Positions 1 to 8,074 of a DNA stretch of 64,000 bases are shown here, one piece after another (within the stretch, counting starts at the first letter, position 1; every line of letters starts with the position of its first letter). Location of the stretch: assembly GCA_041743975.1 (NCBI GenBank), contig JBGTLT010000069.1, forward strand, positions 1-64,000, in the 5' to 3' direction. The stretch is from JTS-RE37 sp041743975 (GTDB lineage: Bacteria; Bacteroidota; Bacteroidia; Flavobacteriales; Flavobacteriaceae). The notes beneath the pieces are model-generated. The model was not told the DNA's origin, searched no databases, and saw only the letters and a program-made list of their open reading frames with translations. The position numbers and the translations under genes are program-made.

Positions 1-455
1 AAACCACTATCGGGATGCGTGCTTTTTGTAATCAGGTCCCGGACCATATATGCCAGGGAAGACCCCTTTCTTTCGAGGTAGGAAGGCAGGAGTGCCAGAA
101 TGCAGTAGTCGGAAACAGGGCCATAGAAATATTCAAAGGCCTTGAGACAACTCAGCTCATAGAGTTTCAAATCCAGCACAAAGTGCCTGCTCACTGATTC
201 TGATGTTGTTCCGCTGCTTGTAAAAATAGCTTCTTCCTTCCGGGCCCTCCCGGCCACTACAGTCCTGGATTTAAAGAATTCAATGGGCAGGAAAGGGATA
301 TCTCCGATTTGGGTAACGCGGCTTTCAGACCTGCCTACCAATTCGCAAAATTCGCGGTAAACAGTATTGGATTGGTATTGAAACCGAAATATTTCCATGG
401 CCAGGGCGGTGAAATCCGACTCCCTGGAAATCTCAAAAATGTTGTGGTTGTTCAT
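1..455 (-). CDS. Acyl transferase, LuxE acyl-protein-synthetase-like (partial, 3' end missing)
   Basis: The reverse strand is open from an ATG at 455 to the window edge, giving 151 residues that begin MNNHNIFEIS. The segment FLPIEFFKSRTVV followed by IFTSSGTTS is the nucleotide/acyl-binding signature of LuxE-like and AMP-ligase-related acyl-protein synthetases, and the later LLPSYLERKGSSL fits the same family. Such proteins are often called simply acyl transferase in Flavobacteriia. The substrate cannot be inferred. The C-terminal half lies outside the window. A strong terminator separates it from the upstream T9SS-domain gene, so it probably has its own promoter. Confidence 0.75.
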   Translation of the reverse strand, partial: MNNHNIFEISRESDFTALAMEIFRFQYQSNTVYREFCELVGRSESRVTQIGDIPFLPIEFFKSRTVVAGRARKEEAIFTSSGTTSESVSRHFVLDLKLYELSCLKAFEYFYGPVSDYCILALLPSYLERKGSSLAYMVRDLITKSTHPDSG

Positions 456-483
456 GGGTTACCTGGCTCCTGTAAAAATAACC

Positions 484-525
484 AAAAAAAAACCCCCTTG
501 TCTATGTAAATAGGGAAGGGGGTTT
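484..525 (-). terminator. Rho-independent terminator after the T9SS-domain genes
   Basis: On the reverse strand the stem AAACCCCCTT (516-525) pairs with AAGGGGGTTT (490-499), and a run of nine T follows (484-492). It lies 22 bases past the stop of the minus-strand gene ending at 548, so it should end that transcript before the acyl transferase gene. Confidence 0.85.
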
Positions 526-547
526 CTGCTTAGGTTGGCCAGGGGAC

Positions 548-871
548 TTATTTTACCACCAGTTTCCGGGTCATGGTCTTTTCGTTTTCCTGCACCTGTA
601 ACATATACACACCAGGCACTAATTTGGAAATATTAAGGGCAGTTGAGGTAATATGGTCTTGTAATACAACTTTGCCAAATACATCATAAATCGTGATCTT
701 CCTGGCGTCATTGGCGGAGGTTGTTATATATACGACATCGTTAACGGCCGGGTTAGGGTACAGGTTAAAACCACCTGAAAGGGAAGCAACTGTTGTGGTT
801 GATGCAGGCATTTGCTGAGCGGAAAGCATCAAGGTACATGCCATCGCGAGTGATAAGTAGATCAGTTTCAT
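548..871 (-). CDS. Minimal T9SS type A sorting-domain protein
   Basis: This 107-residue secreted protein has a signal peptide (residues 1-18, cleavage probably at LSA/QQ). After a short Thr/Ser linker comes a T9SS C-terminal domain: FNLYPNPAVND near residue 35, a KITIYDVFGKVV strand, LNISKLVPGVYMLQV and the terminal TRKLVVK. This is the usual signal that directs cargo through the type IX machinery to the surface, yet there is almost no cargo in front of it. ATG 871 was chosen because MKLIYLSL starts a normal signal peptide; ATG 877 (MSMK) is equally possible, while the longer open frame to 976 adds an unlikely leader. A similar gene lies just upstream. Confidence 0.75.
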   Translation of the reverse strand: MKLIYLSLAMACTLMLSAQQMPASTTTVASLSGGFNLYPNPAVNDVVYITTSANDARKITIYDVFGKVVLQDHITSTALNISKLVPGVYMLQVQENEKTMTRKLVVK

Positions 872-1060
872 CGACATTGATTTGGGATCAATACTGTAAA
901 TATAAAAGAATGGGGGTAGGGGAATCAAAAATTGTTGTGAAAGCAAAAATATTGTAGGTAAAATCGCAGCCGTCATCCCTTCATCGATGATTTGGGCGCT
1001 GTACCGGTATTAAGTGACGCTAAAGCCCGACCAGATCCATTACAATAAGGGAGTTAAATT

Positions 1061-1369
1061 TTATTTTATGATCAGTTTGCGGGTGGCAATCTTGTCCATT
1101 TCAAAAACCCGTATCACATAGACACCTGCATCCAGGTCGGAAAGGTTGAGTTCTTTACCGAGGATAGTGGTTTCCAGTACCTGGGTTCCCAGCACATCAT
1201 AAATAAGGATCTTTTTAGGGGCATTCAGGGCCGTTTGGACAAAGACTTTGCCGCTGGTAACCGGGTTAGGATAGAGTTTAAATCCGGCAATATCCATCTT
1301 GCCAGGGGTTTCCTGACCCTGGGCTGCCGTGAAAAACAATACTAAAAGGATCAGGTAAAAGTGCTTCAT
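1061..1369 (-). CDS. Minimal T9SS type A sorting-domain protein (second copy)
   Basis: This 102-residue protein is paralogous to its downstream neighbour. It has a signal peptide (MKHFYLILLVLFFTAAQGQ), a short linker and a T9SS sorting domain with FKLYPNPVTSG near residue 30, KILIYDVLGTQVL, LNLSDLDAGVYVIRV and the C-terminal TRKLIIK. ATG 1369 starts a normal signal peptide; the longer reading from 1399 would put the cysteine-rich MWYIICCRDC in front of it. It contains no passenger domain. The two copies lie in tandem, about 190 bases apart, which suggests duplication. Confidence 0.75.
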   Translation of the reverse strand: MKHFYLILLVLFFTAAQGQETPGKMDIAGFKLYPNPVTSGKVFVQTALNAPKKILIYDVLGTQVLETTILGKELNLSDLDAGVYVIRVFEMDKIATRKLIIK

Positions 1370-1674
1370 ACAATCTCTGCAACAAATTATATACCACAAA
1401 TATACTCATTTTAGATATTGCACGACAACCGCGGCTTTTAAGTACCTGAAATTTCGGTGAGATACTATAATATAGCGCCAGTTCCGGATTTATTGCATAA
1501 CCCATCAGGCCGGATCAGGCAATCCTTCAGACATGCCGGGCAACACCCCGGCATATCATTTGGCAGCTGGCAAATCCTATGTTATAATATTGTTATTATA
1601 TTAAATGAATGTTAAATCATTAATTTCAATAATAGTATCTTTGAGCATATCCTTATAACCAAGTTGATAGCGGC
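1370..1674. promoter_or_regulatory. Divergent intergenic region with PhoB/PhoR promoter candidate
   Basis: This AT-rich gap separates the minus-strand T9SS-domain genes from the plus-strand two-component genes. TATCTTTG at 1636-1643 matches the Bacteroidota -7 box TAnnTTTG and lies 31 bases before the ATG at 1675. I do not see a clear -33 TTG. An imperfect AT-rich dyad (TTATAATATTGTTATTATATTAA) lies near 1580-1602. No gene is visible in the gap. Confidence 0.5.
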
Positions 1675-2361
1675 ATGAAAAAGAATGAAATGAGAATTCT
1701 TTTGGTCGATGACGAGCCAGATGTTTTAGAAATTTTAAGTTACAACCTGTCTGCAGAGGGCTATCAGGTGTTCACCGCAAAAAATGGTGTGGAAGCTGTC
1801 GCCAAGGCCATAAAAAAAATCCCACATCTTATTGTGCTCGATGTAATGATGCCTGAAATGGACGGGATTGAGGCCTGTTCCATTCTGCGATCTACCAAGG
1901 GGCTGGAAAATACCATTATCACCATGCTCACAGCAAGGGGGGAGGATTATTCCCAGGTGGCCGGATTTGATGCCGGGGCAGATGACTATATCACCAAGCC
2001 CATCAAACCCAAGGTTTTTATAAGCAAGGTAAAAGCGCTTCTGCGCAGGTTCAAGGAGGATTCGACGGATTCTGATGAGATCATGAATATCGGGGACATA
2101 CAGATCAACCGGGAAGAATATAAAGTCATCAACAACGGGAAGGAAATTATTTTGCCCCGCAAGGAATTTGAATTACTGGCCCTCCTTGCCTCTAAACCCG
2201 ACAAGGTTTTTAAGCGGGAATCTATTTTGGACAAGGTATGGGGGCAGGAAGTAGTGGTTGGAGGCCGCACCATTGATGTACATATCCGGAAACTGAGAGA
2301 AAAAATCGGTGAAGAACATTTCAAAACAGTGAAGGGGGTAGGTTATAAGTTTGTACTATAA
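1675..2361 (+). CDS. PhoB-like (OmpR family) response regulator
   Basis: This is a 228-residue DNA-binding response regulator. The receiver domain spans residues 6-120, with the acidic pair in VDDEPD, phosphoacceptor Asp56 in LIVLDVMMPEMDG, and the conserved Lys in YITKPIKP. The OmpR/PhoB winged helix fills residues 130-228 (GKEIILPRKEFELLALL ... VGGRTIDVHIRKLREKIG ... TVKGVGYKF). It overlaps the following kinase gene by one base (TAATG), so the two should be co-translated partners. In Flavobacteriia this pair is usually annotated as phosphate-type PhoB/PhoR, but the signal cannot be read from the sequence. Confidence 0.93.
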   Translation: MKKNEMRILLVDDEPDVLEILSYNLSAEGYQVFTAKNGVEAVAKAIKKIPHLIVLDVMMPEMDGIEACSILRSTKGLENTIITMLTARGEDYSQVAGFDAGADDYITKPIKPKVFISKVKALLRRFKEDSTDSDEIMNIGDIQINREEYKVINNGKEIILPRKEFELLALLASKPDKVFKRESILDKVWGQEVVVGGRTIDVHIRKLREKIGEEHFKTVKGVGYKFVL

Positions 2362-3422
2362 TGGCCCTCTGGTTAAAAAAATCCTATAAGTTTGCCCTTC
2401 GCTCTTCACTTATCATTACACTCACCATAGCCCTTGGGCAATTCTTTTTGGTATTATTGTTAGATTCCCTGCCTTTAATCTGGCCTTACCTGCTTGGGTT
2501 CGTACCATTCGTCTTTATCATCTCCTTTGTGATCATTCAGGTACGGGTGGAAAAGTTCATATACCGTAGGATCAATAAAATTTATGAAGATGTTTCCCTC
2601 CTGGAGTCATCCTCCTTAAGATCCCGGCCCATTACCACCGATATGAAAACCCTGACCGAGGAAATTGAAAAATTTGCAAAGGATAAGAAAATCGAGATCG
2701 ATACCCTGAAGATCCGGGAAGAGTATCGGAAGGATTTTTTGGGGAATATTTCCCATGAACTCAAAACCCCGCTTTTTACGGTACAGGGATATATACTTAC
2801 CCTCCTGGATGGTGCCATGAACGATAAAACGGTCAGGAAGAAGTACCTGCACCGCGCCAACAAAGGGGTGGAGCGCCTGATTTACATTGTGAAAGACCTG
2901 GACCTCATTACCAAGTTTGAAGCCGGTGACCTGCGGCTGGACTACCGTACCTTTGATATCATTGAACTTCTCCAGAGTGTATTTGACCTCCTTGAAATGA
3001 AAGCCGCCAAAAGGGAAATCACCTTAACATTCGACATGGATTACAACTCGCCAATTTATGTCTATGCAGACCATGAAAAAATTCAGCAGGTATTGACCAA
3101 CCTGATCGTCAATTCTATCAAATATGGCCATACCGGTGGCATAACCGAGGTCAGTGTAGAAAACCTTATACGGAACAAGGTTATCGTCAGGGTAACAGAT
3201 AATGGGGAAGGTATTTCAGCGGAACACCTGCCCCGGATATTTGAGCGGTTTTACCGGGTGGATAAAAGCGGGAGTCGGAAAGAGGGGGGGTCAGGGCTTG
3301 GTTTATCTATTGTAAAACATGTCATTGAGGCGCATAAGGAAAAAATATACGTGGATAGCGCCTATGGAATTGGTTCGGAATTTTCGTTTACTATGGAGAA
3401 GGCTAATCCACCCGGAATTTAA
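2361..3422 (+). CDS. PhoR-like sensor histidine kinase
   Basis: This 353-residue inner-membrane kinase has two closely spaced membrane segments (about 15-35 and 39-61) with almost no periplasmic loop. A HisKA dimerisation helix with His132 (GNISHELKTPLFTVQGY) follows, then a HATPase domain with N box (QVLTNLIVNSIKYG), G1 (DNGEGI), F box (IFERFYRVDKSGSR) and G2 (GGSGLGLSIV). It phosphorylates the response regulator encoded just upstream. No PAS, HAMP or extracellular sensor domain is evident, so it probably senses membrane state or a partner such as a transporter. Confidence 0.92.
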   Translation: MALWLKKSYKFALRSSLIITLTIALGQFFLVLLLDSLPLIWPYLLGFVPFVFIISFVIIQVRVEKFIYRRINKIYEDVSLLESSSLRSRPITTDMKTLTEEIEKFAKDKKIEIDTLKIREEYRKDFLGNISHELKTPLFTVQGYILTLLDGAMNDKTVRKKYLHRANKGVERLIYIVKDLDLITKFEAGDLRLDYRTFDIIELLQSVFDLLEMKAAKREITLTFDMDYNSPIYVYADHEKIQQVLTNLIVNSIKYGHTGGITEVSVENLIRNKVIVRVTDNGEGISAEHLPRIFERFYRVDKSGSRKEGGSGLGLSIVKHVIEAHKEKIYVDSAYGIGSEFSFTMEKANPPGI

Positions 3423-3478
3423 TCTTAATCCCGAGGAAAGATTTCCTTAATTTTGATTACATATAAAATCCATCCCTA

Positions 3479-4150
3479 GTGGGAAGCAAAAACAAGCTCA
3501 AACGTTTCCGGGAAAATGAAACCTTCAGCAATGTTATACAGCCCGGCAGGCAAACAGTCCTAACCGGGGAATTTCCGCTAAAAGGCACCTGGAAGAGCCA
3601 TTTTGGAAATGACAACCCCATCGTACTGGAACTGGGATGCGGCAAAGGGGAATATACCATCGGGCTAGCCCGGGAACATCCTGCCAGGAATTTTATCGGG
3701 ATAGACATAAAAGGCGCACGGTTCTGGAAGGGAGCCAAACTCGCACTGGAGGAAAAAATGGGGAATGTCGCATTTTTAAGGACCCAGATCGAGCTGATAG
3801 ACCAGCTATTTGATCCACAGGAGGTAACAGAAATATGGATCACCTTTCCAGACCCGCAAATCAAATATAAACGAACCAAACACCGGCTTACCAATGCCGT
3901 ATTCCTGGAAAAATACAGAAAGATCCTTATTCAGGGGGGAGACGTCCACCTTAAAACGGACAGTGAATTCCTGCATGGGTATACCCTTGGGCTGTTAAAC
4001 GGGCTGGGGTATGAAACAGTGTACGCAAATCATGATATATACAGAAATGCCGGTAGCCCTGTTGACGTAGTGGGCATCCAGACTTTCTATGAACAACAGT
4101 ACCTTCAAAAGGACAAACCTATCACCTATATCAAGTTTAGGGTCACTTAA
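3479..4150 (+). CDS. trmB: tRNA (guanine-N7-)-methyltransferase TrmB
   Basis: This 223-residue cytosolic methyltransferase makes m7G46 in the variable loop of tRNA, using S-adenosylmethionine. The SAM-binding motif is LELGCGKGEYTIGLA (near residues 50-64), followed by NFIGIDIKGARFW. WITFPDPQIKYKRTKHRL is the family signature containing the catalytic Asp, and the C-terminus has LKTDSEF and FYEQQYL. The start is GTG at 3479 (GSKNKLKRFRE is the conserved N-terminus). The LysE-type gene begins four bases after its stop codon, so the two are probably co-transcribed. Confidence 0.93.
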   Translation: MGSKNKLKRFRENETFSNVIQPGRQTVLTGEFPLKGTWKSHFGNDNPIVLELGCGKGEYTIGLAREHPARNFIGIDIKGARFWKGAKLALEEKMGNVAFLRTQIELIDQLFDPQEVTEIWITFPDPQIKYKRTKHRLTNAVFLEKYRKILIQGGDVHLKTDSEFLHGYTLGLLNGLGYETVYANHDIYRNAGSPVDVVGIQTFYEQQYLQKDKPITYIKFRVT

Positions 4151-4153
4151 CCA

Positions 4154-4783
4154 ATGGAACACCTTCTTATACTGTATTTCGCAACCTTTTCCGCCGCATT
4201 CATGGCAACGGTACCCCCCGGCTTATTGAATATGAATGCGGCCAAGACCAGTGTGGAAAAAGGCAAACTCAACGGGATCATATTCAGCATAGGGGTTTCT
4301 GTCATAATCATGATACAGGCATATATAGCCGTACTCATTTCCAAGTTTTTATTCAGGAACCCGGAAGTCATCGATCTCCTTCTTAAAATAGCGATTGGGG
4401 TCTTTGCTGTTTTCGCTGTCTATTTTTATGTATCGGCTAAGCGGGAAGATTCGCACCAGATGAAATTGGTAAAGTCCAGCAAAAAAAACAGCTTTTTTAA
4501 AGGGATGTTCCTGGCAGCCCTCAATTTGTTGTCGATTCCGTATTACAGTGGCCTGAATGCCATGTGGAACGCCTCCGGCTGGATAATGTTTGAAGTCTGG
4601 GATATCGCGACATTTATATTTGCGGCCGGATGCGGAACCTTTACGGTGCTCTATCTGTATACCGTGTATTTTAACAAACTTGAAACCAAGACCCACCGAT
4701 TTTCCAAAAATTCCAATTATGTCCTTAGCGCTTTAATGCTGATATTGTTGGTTATAACCATCATACGGATTGTTTATAAATAA
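4154..4783 (+). CDS. LysE-family transporter
   Basis: This 209-residue inner-membrane protein has about six hydrophobic segments. The N-terminal ATFSAAFMATVPPGLLNMNAAKTSVEKGK is the LysE/RhtB exporter signature (the Pro-Pro-Gly followed by an alanine-rich helix and the Gly-Lys turn). Members export amino acids or other small molecules using the proton gradient; the substrate here is unknown. It lies between trmB and the alkyltransferase-like gene with gaps of 3 and 2 bases, so the three form one transcription unit. Confidence 0.8.
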   Translation: MEHLLILYFATFSAAFMATVPPGLLNMNAAKTSVEKGKLNGIIFSIGVSVIIMIQAYIAVLISKFLFRNPEVIDLLLKIAIGVFAVFAVYFYVSAKREDSHQMKLVKSSKKNSFFKGMFLAALNLLSIPYYSGLNAMWNASGWIMFEVWDIATFIFAAGCGTFTVLYLYTVYFNKLETKTHRFSKNSNYVLSALMLILLVITIIRIVYK

Positions 4784-4785
4784 CT

Positions 4786-5127
4786 GTGAAACCCGAAAAC
4801 GAAAACTTTTTCCTGAAGGTCTATGCAGTAGCCCGGCAGATTCCGTACGGCCGGGTGACCTCTTATGGAGCCATTGCCAGATACCTGGGATCAACCCGGG
4901 GGGCCAGGATGGTAGGATGGGCCATGAATGGATGCCATCACCTGGATGTTCCCGCCCACAGGGTGGTCAACAGGGTGGGATTATTAAGCGGGAAACACCA
5001 TTTCGGGGGCACCAATCTGATGCAGCAACTCCTGGAAAATGAGGGCATCGCTATCAGGGATAACAAGATCGTGCATTTCGAAAAATACTTTTGGGACCCT
5101 GCCAGGGAATTACGGGAAGCTCCCTGA
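4786..5127 (+). CDS. Alkyltransferase-like protein (MGMT family, active-site Cys replaced by Ala)
   Basis: This 113-residue protein has the DNA-binding domain of O6-alkylguanine-DNA alkyltransferase: FFLKVYAVARQIPYGRVTSYGAIARYLG is the helix-turn-helix with arginine-finger region and ARMVGWAMNGC follows. The catalytic PCHR(V/I) motif reads VPAHRVVN, so the acceptor Cys is Ala57. Known Atl proteins lack this Cys, bind O6-alkylguanine and hand the damage to nucleotide excision repair; I infer that role here. The start is GTG at 4786, two bases after the LysE-type stop codon. Confidence 0.85.
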   Translation: MKPENENFFLKVYAVARQIPYGRVTSYGAIARYLGSTRGARMVGWAMNGCHHLDVPAHRVVNRVGLLSGKHHFGGTNLMQQLLENEGIAIRDNKIVHFEKYFWDPARELREAP

Positions 5128-5166
5128 CAGCTTCTCATGAAGCGCAATACCTATAACTTTATACCG

Positions 5167-6513
5167 CTATGTAAAAAGGAGGGTAAAGGTGGTATGGTCC
5201 TTGGATTCCACCGTAATGTTTCCGCCATGGAGCTGCATGATCTGCCTGGAAAGGCTTAGTCCTATCCCTGTACCGGAACTTTTGGTCGTAAAGAAAGGGA
5301 CAAAGATTTCATCAAGCAGTTCCGGTTGTATCCCTGGACCATTGTCAAATACTTTGATGAATTTACCCTCCTTCCCTAGTATGCCCGCGGTAATCCTGAG
5401 AACTCCCTTTTCCTGCCCGGCCAGGGATTGAAGTGCATTTTTGCTCAAGTTGATCAGAACCTGAGAGATCTGTTTTTCATCGATAAACAACTCCAGGTCA
5501 ACCGGCTTGGAAGAGGCTTCAAAATGGATATTTTTAGTTAGGTTTTCCTGGGCCATCAGGATTTTAACCCGCTCCAGCAGGCGTTGTACCGGAACCAGGG
5601 CCTTGTCGGGTGCCGGCACGTTCAGAAAGCTCCGGTAAGATCGCACAAACTCCATGAGGTCGCCACCCTGTTCCCTGATCACTTCCAAACCCTTGATCGT
5701 ATTCCCAATCTGGACTTCAGTAAGAGCCGATGGAGGGTTGCCACTATTGGTGCCCTGGTAGTATTTCAGGATCGATTCAGAGATAGAGGTGATGGGTGTG
5801 ATGGTATTCATAATCTCATGGGTGAGTACCCGGATCAGCCTTACCCAGGAATCCGTTTCCTTCTCGTCCAGTTCCTTGTGGATATCCTGGGCCACCACCA
5901 GGAGTAACTCCTCGGTATTCAGGGTAATAGCGGTTGATTTAATGGCAATTTGTTTCCGTTCCCTTTCGTTGGTAAGTTGTATCAGCTTACGATCAAAAGG
6001 TTTGAGTTCCCTGAATAACCCATATAATTTTTGGTCTACCTGGGTTAATTGTTTAATATGGTTCAAGGGCCGGTGCCCCAATAATTCCTCTATCCGGGGG
6101 TTGGCATAAAGGATATGGCCCCTGGTATTGACCGTGAGGATTCCGATGTCGGCCTGTTTCAGGATCTCCTTATAATATTGCTCCTGGGCCAGTTTCTTGA
6201 CATGGATCTCCTGTATCATCGTATTCAGCATATTAAGGCTGTGATTGAGTTCCTCCAATGATTTCAGGCTGAGTTTTTCAGGAAAACGAAGGGTGAAGTC
6301 CTCATTTTTTACCGCTTCAAAAAAATAGGCGATTTTCCGGTTGGTATGGTTGACGAAGTGGATCAAAAAAATTGTTTGTAGTGTCAGGAGGGTGAAAAGG
6401 AGCCCGGAAACAAGATACTGTTCCCGTAATAAGGAATAAGAAGCAAGTATAGCACTCAGGGCAATTAACAGGATACGGAAAACCAATTGCAAATAAATAT
6501 GCCTGCTTACCAT
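5167..6513 (-). CDS. NtrB-like PAS sensor histidine kinase
   Basis: This 448-residue kinase has two N-terminal membrane segments (about 9-29 and 33-53), a HAMP-like linker, and a PAS domain near residues 110-210 (ILKQADIGILTVNTRGHILYANPRIEELLG). A HisKA-type helix has His232 in LTHEIMNTITPITS, the form typical of NtrB/ZraS/AtoS kinases. The HATPase domain has QVLINLSKNAL, DNGPGI and TGIGLSLSRQIMQLHGG. Its ATG overlaps the stop codon of the sigma-54 activator by one base, so the activator is its partner. Confidence 0.92.
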   Translation of the reverse strand: MVSRHIYLQLVFRILLIALSAILASYSLLREQYLVSGLLFTLLTLQTIFLIHFVNHTNRKIAYFFEAVKNEDFTLRFPEKLSLKSLEELNHSLNMLNTMIQEIHVKKLAQEQYYKEILKQADIGILTVNTRGHILYANPRIEELLGHRPLNHIKQLTQVDQKLYGLFRELKPFDRKLIQLTNERERKQIAIKSTAITLNTEELLLVVAQDIHKELDEKETDSWVRLIRVLTHEIMNTITPITSISESILKYYQGTNSGNPPSALTEVQIGNTIKGLEVIREQGGDLMEFVRSYRSFLNVPAPDKALVPVQRLLERVKILMAQENLTKNIHFEASSKPVDLELFIDEKQISQVLINLSKNALQSLAGQEKGVLRITAGILGKEGKFIKVFDNGPGIQPELLDEIFVPFFTTKSSGTGIGLSLSRQIMQLHGGNITVESKDHTTFTLLFT

Positions 6514-7883
6514 TACCGTTTCATTTTTTTCAATTTATTGTAAAGTGTTTGCCGCGAGATCCCCAATTGTTCAGCGGCAGCACTATAATTCCCTTCATGT
6601 TGGTTAAGGGCCTGCGTTATCATGATAAGCTCCATTTCTTCCAGGGTTCCCGGTCCTGTTTCCGGGGACCTGCCGGTTTTGGAATCAAAGGGGAAATCGG
6701 CCGGTTTTAGTACGTTGCCTTCTGCCAGGATTACGGCCCGTTCAATGGTATGGAGGAGTTCCCTGATATTGCCGGGCCAGGAATAGGCCATTAGCTTATC
6801 CTGGGCTGCCTGGTTGATTCGCAGCCCATGTTTCCCATATTTGGCGGTATATTTATTCAAATAGAAATCGGAAAGTATCAGAATATCATCTTCCCGGTCC
6901 CTCAAAGGAGGTACTTCTATCCGGATCGTGTTGATACGGTACAGGAGGTCTTCCCGGAAGAGGCCATCCGCAACCATCCTGTCAAGGTTGCAATTCGTAG
7001 CACTGATTAGTCGGATATCCACGGGAATAACCCTATTTGAGCCAACCCGTACAATAGATTTGTTCTGTATTGCTGACAATAATTTAGCCTGGGACTGAAG
7101 GGACAGGTTGCCAATTTCGTCCAGGAATAAGGTGCCTCCACTGGAGGCTTCGAATTTTCCTGCCCGGTCCTCCTTGGCATCTGTAAAGGAACCCTTCATA
7201 TGGCCAAACAATTCACTTTCAAAGAGGTTCTCGGATATGGATCCCATATCCACCGCAATAAATACTTCCCCCCCCCGGATGGATAACTTATGAAGCTCTC
7301 TCGCAATCAGTTCTTTGCCAGTCCCGTTTTCTCCGGTAACCAATACATTGACATCTGTTTTAGCTACCTTTTGAACCAGTTTCAATACGGAATTAAGCGC
7401 TATGGAATTTCCAATGATGTAGTTCCTGTTCTGGTTGATGACCTGCTTTAAACTGCTTTCCTTTTCCTGTAGTTTCCTGACTTCTTTTTCAGACCTGCGA
7501 AGGGAATATGCCGCTTTTACAGTGGCCAGTAATTTGTCATTGTTCCAGGGTTTTAAAACAAAATCAGTAGCCCCTTCCTTAAGGGCTTTAACGGCAAGGT
7601 CTATGGCACCATAGGCTGTCATCATGATCACTGAAACATCGGGTGCCTTTTTTTTGATCTCCCGTAACCAGAACAGCCCTTCATTGCCCGAATTGACACC
7701 AGCTGAAAAATTCATATCCAGCAAAACAATATCATATTCCGCCAGGCCGGGTAAGGAAGTTAGCTGGTTGGGATTGGAAAGTGTGGACACAAGTCTGTAT
7801 TCAAACTGCAATAAGATATCAAGGGCGCTCAATACACTCTTGTTGTCATCTATTACCAGGATTTTTGCCTCTGTCATTTGCAA
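6513..7883 (-). CDS. NtrC-like sigma-54-dependent response regulator
   Basis: This 456-residue activator has a receiver domain (residues 5-130; acidic pair IDDN, phosphoacceptor Asp56 in VLLDMNF, Lys in VLKPWNND). The AAA+ domain (about 155-390) has Walker A GENGTGKE, the sigma-54 contact loop reading GSFTDA rather than the classical GAFTGA, and Walker B GGTLFLDEIG. A C-terminal Fis helix-turn-helix (NYSAAAEQLGISRQTLYNKLKKM) completes it. It is divergent from a TolC/MacA/MacB-like export operon preceded by a -24/-12 promoter, so that operon is its most likely target. ATG 7877 is an alternative start. Confidence 0.93.
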   Translation of the reverse strand: MQMTEAKILVIDDNKSVLSALDILLQFEYRLVSTLSNPNQLTSLPGLAEYDIVLLDMNFSAGVNSGNEGLFWLREIKKKAPDVSVIMMTAYGAIDLAVKALKEGATDFVLKPWNNDKLLATVKAAYSLRRSEKEVRKLQEKESSLKQVINQNRNYIIGNSIALNSVLKLVQKVAKTDVNVLVTGENGTGKELIARELHKLSIRGGEVFIAVDMGSISENLFESELFGHMKGSFTDAKEDRAGKFEASSGGTLFLDEIGNLSLQSQAKLLSAIQNKSIVRVGSNRVIPVDIRLISATNCNLDRMVADGLFREDLLYRINTIRIEVPPLRDREDDILILSDFYLNKYTAKYGKHGLRINQAAQDKLMAYSWPGNIRELLHTIERAVILAEGNVLKPADFPFDSKTGRSPETGPGTLEEMELIMITQALNQHEGNYSAAAEQLGISRQTLYNKLKKMKR

Positions 7884-7939
7884 AATTTAATCGGGTATAA
7901 AGCTACGATTTGTATCAACACGACCATTAAAGTGTCAAA

Positions 7940-8018
7940 AAATTGGACAATTTGTGTACAAGTATTTTACACAATTACAATGTCATAAAGCCTGATAATG
8001 ATTTAACATGTTGACATT
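7940..8018. promoter_or_regulatory. Clustered dyads, probable enhancer for the NtrC-like activator
   Basis: Three inverted repeats lie upstream of the export operon. AAATTG-GA-CAATTT is at 7940-7953. TTGTGTA (7952-7958) pairs with TACACAA (7968-7974), centred about 98 bases before the predicted start of transcription. AATGTCA (7979-7985) pairs with TGACATT (8012-8018). The position suits activator sites for a Fis-type sigma-54 regulator; the assignment is inferred from arrangement, not from a known consensus. Confidence 0.5.
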
Positions 8019-8034
8019 TAAGACCTTGCATTCA

Positions 8035-8050
8035 TGGCATAACTATAGCA
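8035..8050 (+). promoter_or_regulatory. Sigma-54 (-24/-12) promoter of the export operon
   Basis: TGGCAT-N5-TAGCA at 8035-8050 fits the consensus TGGCAC-N5-TTGCA, with the invariant GG and GC at the exact required distance. Transcription would begin near 8061. That excludes ATG 8057 as the start of the TolC gene and supports ATG 8075. Confidence 0.6.
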
Positions 8051-8074
8051 GATGCTATGGTATACCTTTCAAAT

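Noticed and set aside
8001..8022. Sigma-54 promoter from TTGACATTTAAGACCTTGCAT
   Set aside because: TTGC is present but the distance to the TTGACA element is four bases too long; the TGGCAT-N5-TAGCA site fits better.
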